Below, one piece after another: positions 57,713 through 64,000 of a stretch of DNA of 64,000 nt. The notes beneath the pieces were generated by a model, which saw only the letters and a program-made list of their open reading frames with translations, ran no database searches and was not told the origin of the DNA. Numbering within the stretch: position 1 is the stretch's first letter; every line of letters begins with the position of its first letter. The stretch lies in assembly GCF_023343835.1 (NCBI RefSeq), contig NC_064438.1, positions 13,993,077-14,057,076 on the forward strand. Reading direction: 5' to 3'. This DNA is from Lagopus muta. Its lineage: Eukaryota > Chordata > Aves > Galliformes > Phasianidae. The position numbers and the translations under genes are program-made.

Positions 57713-60700
57713 ATGGCAGAGCCTGAAAGCACAGTCATCAATACTGATGTGAAACAGGTAAGAGTTGCTCATTACAAATGCAGATCCCTAATTTCCAAAG
57801 CACATTTTGAAATGCCACTACAGGAGATGACATAACCTGAAACTTTGGTGGCCGAAGTTGTTTGTGCCTTGGGTTGCACAAGCAAAACATTTGCTCAAGT
57901 TTAATTTTGGAATGACCAAAGAGAAAACAGTAGTACAAAGAGAGCTTTCATCAGTCTCTCCAGAGTGGAGATAAAATAAGAATCAAAGCACCAGGACATG
58001 CAGGGAATGCCAGAAATGCCCAGCTCAGTATGAGCAGATGACTACGCTGACTACAGCTGTGCTGTGCCCATAGATGCACAAATTATGAAGCAATCTTCTT
58101 CCACGTGAGCTGTCCTCAGAGCACACTGCACTTATCAGACAGGTTGGCATTTCACAACTGCCTGCTCCAACCTCAGTGACCTGCAGATGAAGATCAGGCT
58201 TGGTACCTCTTCATCAAAGTCTCTCTGGCGGTGGAGGCAGGAACCATGACACACGAGTGATGCTTCCAACACGTAGACCCACCACCTCACACCACAATCC
58301 CAAGGCTCTTCCATTGCATTCCCTCAACCCATCTCTGCTCTCACCTTGCAGAAAGATCCCAGCGAGGCACTGGTCATTGCAGTGACCACCAGAGCCATCT
58401 TCAACTTGGAAGAGGAGCACCAGCTCTACTTGGAAAAAGGAAAGGAGGAATACGTGAGGCACCAACAGGCCAACCAGGACAACCTCCTTCCCCCAGGCAC
58501 AGCCTTTGCCTTCATCCAGGTGAGCTCCAGGGCAAACATCACTCACAGTGCAGGGTGAAAACAGCCTTTCTGTCCCCAGGTCTCACCCCAACTGGCTCCC
58601 ACCCACCCACCCCATCCAATGACCACAAGATTTCCAAACAGCCCTGAAAAGCCATCAGTGATGCCCATTACAAAATGGTCTGTTCCCACAGGCAGCACAG
58701 TATGTGAATAAGAAGATCCTGGAGAGTAACCCAGCAGAGAAGGGCCTCTTTGATATCCTGGTGCTCTCCAACAACAGCCCAGAGAGTGGCGTGCGCATCA
58801 TCAACAGTGCCAAGCATTACGGTAAGGTTGCTCATCCCTGGGGGTATGCCCCCTCAGTGCTCTCTCCCCAGCACTGCATCCATGGGGAATACAGAGCCAG
58901 GGGAAAGCATGCAGAGACCTGGGGAGGTGAAGGGGTGCTGCAAGGAGGATACAGCCCCATAACAGACTTTGCTCATATTCCCTGTCCCAAGGCCTGGAGA
59001 TTTCCAAGTTCTGCTTTGTCAGTGATGAGGACTCCACGCAGTACCTGAAGTCCCACAGGGTGAAACTGTTCCTCTCAGCTGACAGGACAGATGTCTGCAA
59101 TGCCCTCCGAAGAGGTGTGTCTTTCTCTCCATCTCACCTCCTTCAAACCCACCATATGCTTGCAAGTGGCCTGCACCAAGAAGCAAAGCCAGAGCTCATC
59201 CTGTTATGTGGGAGAGAGAACAAATGGCATCTTGGTCACCAACGTATTCTTTAATGGTTCCATTTTTCTTCAGTTTTCCATCTGTAGCCTACAAACGCTA
59301 GGGCTTGTCAGAAGCCTTCACAATTAACTAAATTAACTGAATGTTCCATGTATAATTCTGACTGCAGATCCGCCATGGGCTGGTCATTCCATGCCTGCTA
59401 TTTAAACCTTCCAATGACTCCCAGGGCTTTGTGAGGATGCCATACCAATTTCTTTTTTTGGCACATAAAGAAAGAAGAAAGAACATGCTTGACCTAGATC
59501 TGAGTATGTGCAGTTCCTGACAGCTCTAATGGGGTTAATCCCCTTATTAATTTGCTTGGGTATGAGTGCATCGGCTGGCCAGGGTCTTTCGGGTCAGGAG
59601 CAAGCCAACCAGAGCCCAGACTTCCCTTAGCTATGAATCTTGAAGCCTCATGATGATTGCTCTAACAAGTGTCTCATCTGGGGCCTCAGCCCACGGATGA
59701 GAGCAGGCAGGGAGCAGCTTGTAAGAAGAGACCTGTAATTAAGCCAATTACCCCAATCAACTGGAGGTGCCAGTCCCTATTACTCACAGCACGGAGTGCT
59801 AAATCTGGGCATTAGCACCAGGATTGGCAGAGGGACTGAACACCAGGAGGAGGGCTTCACATGCATTAACACCCCAGCAGTTATCCCAGCAGCCATCAGC
59901 ATCTATCCAGTCAAATCAGCAGCTCTTCTTTGTGCTCCCCAAATAATTCAGTCTTGGAAAGGCCAGGATGACCCTCATGGAAAGCATCCTTGATGAGAGC
60001 CCAACCACACCAGTGTCTCTCCGTAGGACATTTGTAGTGTGAGATAAGACCACAGAGAGGAGTTGCTCGCATACAAGATGCCTCACGATGTGGTATCTCT
60101 TATGTCCTCCACAAACCCATCTTGCTTTATCTCACAGGGGTCTCGGCAGCACTCGTCTTCCAGCAGGAGGTGCAGGCCCCCAGCACCCCACTGCGTGTGG
60201 CCTTTGATGGAGATGCTGTGCTTTTCTCCGATGAGACAGACCAGGTCTTCCGGGAGCAGGGCCTGGAGGGAGCCATGCAATACGAGCGGGCGATGGAGGC
60301 TGTGCCTATAGGAGAGGTGAGCAAGGCAGCCATAGTGAGCATGTCCTCTGTTAGGGTATTGCCACAGGCAGCCAAAGAAAAGCACAGATCCTTATGGTTT
60401 CCCTCTGCATTTACCAGTCCTCAGTCCCTAGGCTGCCTGACTTGGTGTCCTACCAAAAAGAGGAAAAAGCAGACTGAACAGGCTGGGCAGATGTCTCCAT
60501 GTTTCCTATGCAATCTCAGGTGTCTTGGTGTGTTTGCAGGGTCCCATAAAAGCCTTTGCCATGCACCTGGGGAATATGCGCAAGAAGTTCAGTCAGGAGG
60601 AGTCCCCCATTCGCACCTACCTGGTGACAGCCCGCAGTGGCCGGGACATGGGCATCCGAGCCATCAAGACACTCCGGGAATGGGGTCTGGCCATCGATGA

Positions 60701-60842
60701 AGCCTTCTTCATGGATGGGGCTCCCAAGGGCCCCATTCTTGCTCAAATCCAGCCACATATTTTCTTCGATGATGGCCTTCATAACATCCAGGGGGCTCAA
60801 GATGTGGGTGTGCCCTCTGCATGGGTCCCCTCGTGCTGCTGA
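57713..60842 (+). CDS. Cytosolic 5'-nucleotidase I family (NT5C1A/B-like), six coding exons
   Basis: Coding exons: 57713-57757, 58352-58519, 58692-58821, 58992-59114, 60138-60316, 60540-60842. Phases agree: 948 nt, 315 aa. The protein aligns by eye with human NT5C1A along its length: ALVIAVTTRAIFNLEEE, EEYVRHQ, DILVLSNNSPESGVRIINS, HYGLEISKFCF, KLFLSADRTDV, PLRVAFDGDAVLFSDE, PIRTYLVTARSG, GAPKGPILAQIQPHIFFDD. HAD-type catalytic elements are visible: nucleophile and acid D179 and D181 (FDGDAV), T245, K278 and D292/D293. The family hydrolyses AMP to adenosine in the cytosol of muscle and other tissues and is ADP-activated. Compared with NT5C1A (about 368 aa) both ends are short; the C-terminus stops at VPSAWVPSCC. 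I read it as an active CN-I paralogue distinct from NT5C1A and NT5C1B, but which one is not settled. The ATG chosen is the first in an exon that opens at an acceptor ending 57698. Confidence 0.9.
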
Positions 60843-63800
60843 CAGACTAAGAACCTGCAGCCTTCCTTTTCCCTCTCCAGCAGATAGGACTGAGCCAGCT
60901 GAAGGCAGACCTGGTGGGAGGGAAAGAATTTCCCAGCCTGCAACAAGAACCCCAGGGGGTGAAAGCATTGCACAGGAAGACAAGCTACCAGGGAAGAACT
61001 GATGTTCAGTCCTGCTCCTGATACAAGATCCTCCAGGCCTCAAAAGCCAAGGGTTGCAACCACTGCAGGAAAACCAAACACCCTATTAGGAGACTCACAC
61101 AGCCCCTGGAGCAGCAGCATAAAGACCACGGACAAGGTTGCAATACAGGTCCCTCCAGGAGAGGGCACTGGAGACAGCCACCTACACCAGCAACTAGATA
61201 GGGAGCAGAGCTTCAGGCTATTACTCCACACCTCCAAACAGCAGCATAAGCCAAAGCCTGTGCTTAAATAGGGACGTGGGTGGTGGACATAGGTGGGGGG
61301 GTCCTAGGTGTGCCTGATTAGGGTAAATGGGTTCTGAGTGCCCTACCCTGATGACCCTGTGTAGGGATGACTTTTCTTTGTCCGTTTTGACTCTGCTTCT
61401 AATGTTTCCAGATGAAAAGCGCCCCCCCAAAGCTTCCCCTGCAATGAAAGCTTCCCCTTTTCTCTCTAGGGCTGGATAGTAGGGGCTGCCACTAGAGGCT
61501 GCTGCACTGCCTTGCTGTCACCTATGCTACTGGGAAACACGGTGGGTCCTCAAAAACCACCATCAAAAAACAGCCATTTACCCCCACTCAATCTTGAAAC
61601 TGGAAATTCTCTCCACTGTATTAATTTTCCAGCCATTTTTTCAAAAAGGAAAACAAAAGAATAATAAACTGAAATACAGATTTCAGGGCAGACTACAGAG
61701 AAATTAGTTTTGGTTTCTTCTTGTTGTTTTTGAAGGATTTGTCACCCTCACTAATGCTTTTTCACTCAGTAAATAGTAAATAACTGTCATGTGATTTGCT
61801 GGTGTCTCTAGTTGAGCATGCTTAGTGTAATATCTCAGAGCTGCTTTGCAGACATCAGGGTTTTTTGTCCTGTTCTTACCTCAGATATGCACACAGGGGG
61901 CCCATCAAGCAAGGCTGATCACAAGAAGCCTTCAGTAGGCTCTGGATTAGCTCCCTGCAGAGCAAAGGCCATCAAAACCCTCATCCAGACCTCAGAAAAT
62001 GCCAATTTTTTTAATGTATCACCAGTGAGTCCCATCCTGTGTACTATCATACCTCAATGTTAGCTCCCACACATTCCCACCCAAGCGACTTTTACCTCCT
62101 GGACCACAGAGCTGTGGCTGAGGCAGCTGCCCCCACCACAGGCCATGGGGTGGCCACTCGTGTTCCCATCTGTGTCTCTGCTGCTCTGGTTTTGGGGCAC
62201 GTTTTGCTCTGCAAGAAGAGCTGCTGGATGAACTCACCTCCACAACAACTTTTTTCCAAGTCAAGATGCTGAAATCACATGTCTAAAAGTAGCCACATCA
62301 ATAACATCAGCTCCTAATCATTTGCTAATAATGCTAAATACCTGTCAGCCTCAATCAGTGAGCAAACATTAATTATGGCGCGTTCCAAACAAGCAGAGGA
62401 AGATGTTCGTCACACTTTTATGGAGGTCAGATATTGTCAGGCAAGGTGGCCCAGTATTGGTGTTTGACTTCGCTCATCATGCAGGGCTTGGTGGCATCTC
62501 ATGGTAGGCACTTTGCCCCCCATGCTGCTCTGGCCTTTTCCGATGCTGATGTGGTTTTGGAAGATGAGGCAATCCCTTACCCCTGGGTGAAGCTGAATTT
62601 AATACTGGCCTTGGGTAAGGGGGATTAGCTGAGTCAAGGCTCTGGGGATGAGAGCACATGAGCAGTGGCAGAGTGCAAGGTGCTGAGGCAAGGGGAACAC
62701 ACCACGTGCCTTCCTCCAGCACTGTCAGGAGGAAGGATGACAATGCAAAATGTGTCCAAAATGGGGAAAAAAGAAAAGGAAGCACAAAGTTTGGGGGATT
62801 GCATCATATAGGGGCAACTGCTACTGCTTTGGGCCATTGCCTGTAGCTTTCCCCCCACTGTTCCAAAGGTGGAGCATCGAGAACAGCCTCCAGCAAGCAC
62901 TGCTTCATTAGCCATCTGCTGCGTGGGGAAACATCTTGCTTCCATCTTACAGATACCTGCAATAAACTCATTAAGGGTTGGGACAACAATGCTGTCATCG
63001 TTGCCTGGGATAATCCTAAAGTCTTGACTGTCCCAGGCACTTCCAAAGGTGCACAGAGGGCTCTTGCACTTGGTTTTGGCCATTGCTTCTCAGTATGTTT
63101 TGGCATCTCACATTGCCCCAGCCAAAGCTGCTAAATGCTGGGCCCCCCCCAGGTATAGTCCCAGCACTCATGGGACACCCCCAGCACCCTAACCCTAAGC
63201 CAAAGGGCAGATCCATCTGGAAATTAGAGGAGATCATTAAAAATAGTGCTGGTGGGAAAAAGAAGAGAGATGGCCCTCACTATGCATACTTGGAAATACA
63301 TCTCCCCCATGGAGTTCAAGTGGTCTCCATGATGACCACACCCTGCTCTGCTCCATTCCTTGGCATTTATCTCCCTGGTGCCCCCAGGGGCATTGCTCAA
63401 GGGATGTGATATGGGTGCATCTGTTCCAGTACTACCCATCACATCCTGGCGTGGGAGGTAATGAATCGATGCCATTATCAACACTGCCATCCATCCCGTC
63501 AGTTACTGCTCCCTGTGCTTGTATACACACATGCAGACACAAAAACACATACACACCAATCCCTGCCAAAAAACCTGGAGTGAGGCAAACACCAGGAGCT
63601 CCCTGCCCCAGGGATGGTCCCTGTGGTAGGTGCCAGGTAAGAACCCGGAGCTGGCAGCTGTGGGGGCAAAAGGACAGAGTGGGGAAGGATGTGCGAGCCC
63701 CCATAGCAGAGAGGGGCCCAAAGGATACAGAGGACACAGGGATGGAAGATGTGAGGTTTGGCTGCAGTCCAGCATGGGAGAGGCACTAGGGCAGTCTGTG

Positions 63801-64000
63801 GGCTTGAAGGCATGTCCCTAAGCATTTTGCTGAGTAAAATCTTTTCTTGTGGAACATAACTAAGGGAAAGCATGCAAAAGGTAGATGAGAGGTTCTCTCC
63901 CAGCCTTGGCCACTGGTGAGCTACCCTTGCCTGCCACTAGGATTGGGATTTGGTGTGAGAGACACCGAAGAACAACTACCACCCAGTCAAGCCCTGTAGC
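60843..64000. other. Nucleotidase 3' UTR and downstream DNA
   Basis: After the stop codon the first good poly(A) signal on + is AATAAA at 61663-61668, so up to about 0.85 kb may be 3' UTR. From about 61.7 kb to the end I recognise no gene or repeat. A 149-codon minus frame (63083-62634) resembles no known protein. CTSD, the neighbour of SYT8 in mammals, is not seen. Confidence 0.5.
61663..61668 (+). terminator. Candidate nucleotidase poly(A) signal
   Basis: AATAAA about 820 nt after the stop codon on the gene's strand, the first canonical hexamer seen downstream. Confidence 0.5.

Noticed and set aside
62634-63083. 149-codon minus-strand frame at the right edge
   Set aside because: No recognised family and no splice context. 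Not CTSD, which would be the expected neighbour.
63185-63198. Telomere-like CCCTAACCCTAA
   Set aside because: Only two units, well inside a gene-bearing region. Too short to be a telomeric array.

Overview
The window is vertebrate nuclear DNA and looks avian, probably galliform. Genes are split by GT-AG introns, seventeen recognisable CR1 LINE fragments carry the bird-type ATTCTGTG-like 3' ends, and the fast troponin I protein it encodes differs little from the chicken protein as I remember it. No bacterial gene, CRISPR array, tRNA or rRNA was seen. Gene names come from recognising the translated exons; no database search was run.

Layout from left to right. PRR33 (+, coding 830-2455) converges tail to tail with LSP1 (-, ten coding exons, 25739 down to 5864, with a 10 kb first intron). 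The LSP1 CpG-rich first exon and promoter lie near 25.7-25.9 kb. About 11 kb without recognisable genes, holding CR1 debris, separates LSP1 from TNNI2 (-, coding 39667-37186, including a 7-nt microexon). Next comes a single-coding-exon gene for a dual-specificity-phosphatase-like protein lacking the catalytic arginine (-, 44820-44020), then SYT8 (-, eight coding exons, 53659-51222), and finally a cytosolic 5'-nucleotidase I family gene (+, six coding exons, 57713-60842, with a likely TATA promoter near 56.12 kb). The last 2.3 kb is non-coding as far as I can see.

The order PRR33-LSP1-TNNI2-SYT8 and the relative strands match the human 11p15.5 block (SYT8-TNNI2-LSP1-PRR33-TNNT3) read in reverse. 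This is a conserved syntenic segment with two additions that I do not know from the human interval: the DUSP-like gene between TNNI2 and SYT8, and the 5'-nucleotidase gene beyond SYT8, where mammals have CTSD.

The genes do not form a pathway. TNNI2 encodes the inhibitory subunit of the fast-muscle thin filament. The CN-I nucleotidase family dephosphorylates AMP and is typical of muscle. LSP1 binds F-actin in leukocytes and mesenchymal cells. SYT8 is a membrane-trafficking C2 protein. The most unusual items are the DUSP-like gene (HCX5L in place of HCX5R), the extra CN-I gene, an SYT8 that keeps most Ca2+-binding aspartates, and an E-box/MEF2-like cluster upstream of TNNI2 exon 2 that resembles the known intronic enhancer of quail troponin I.
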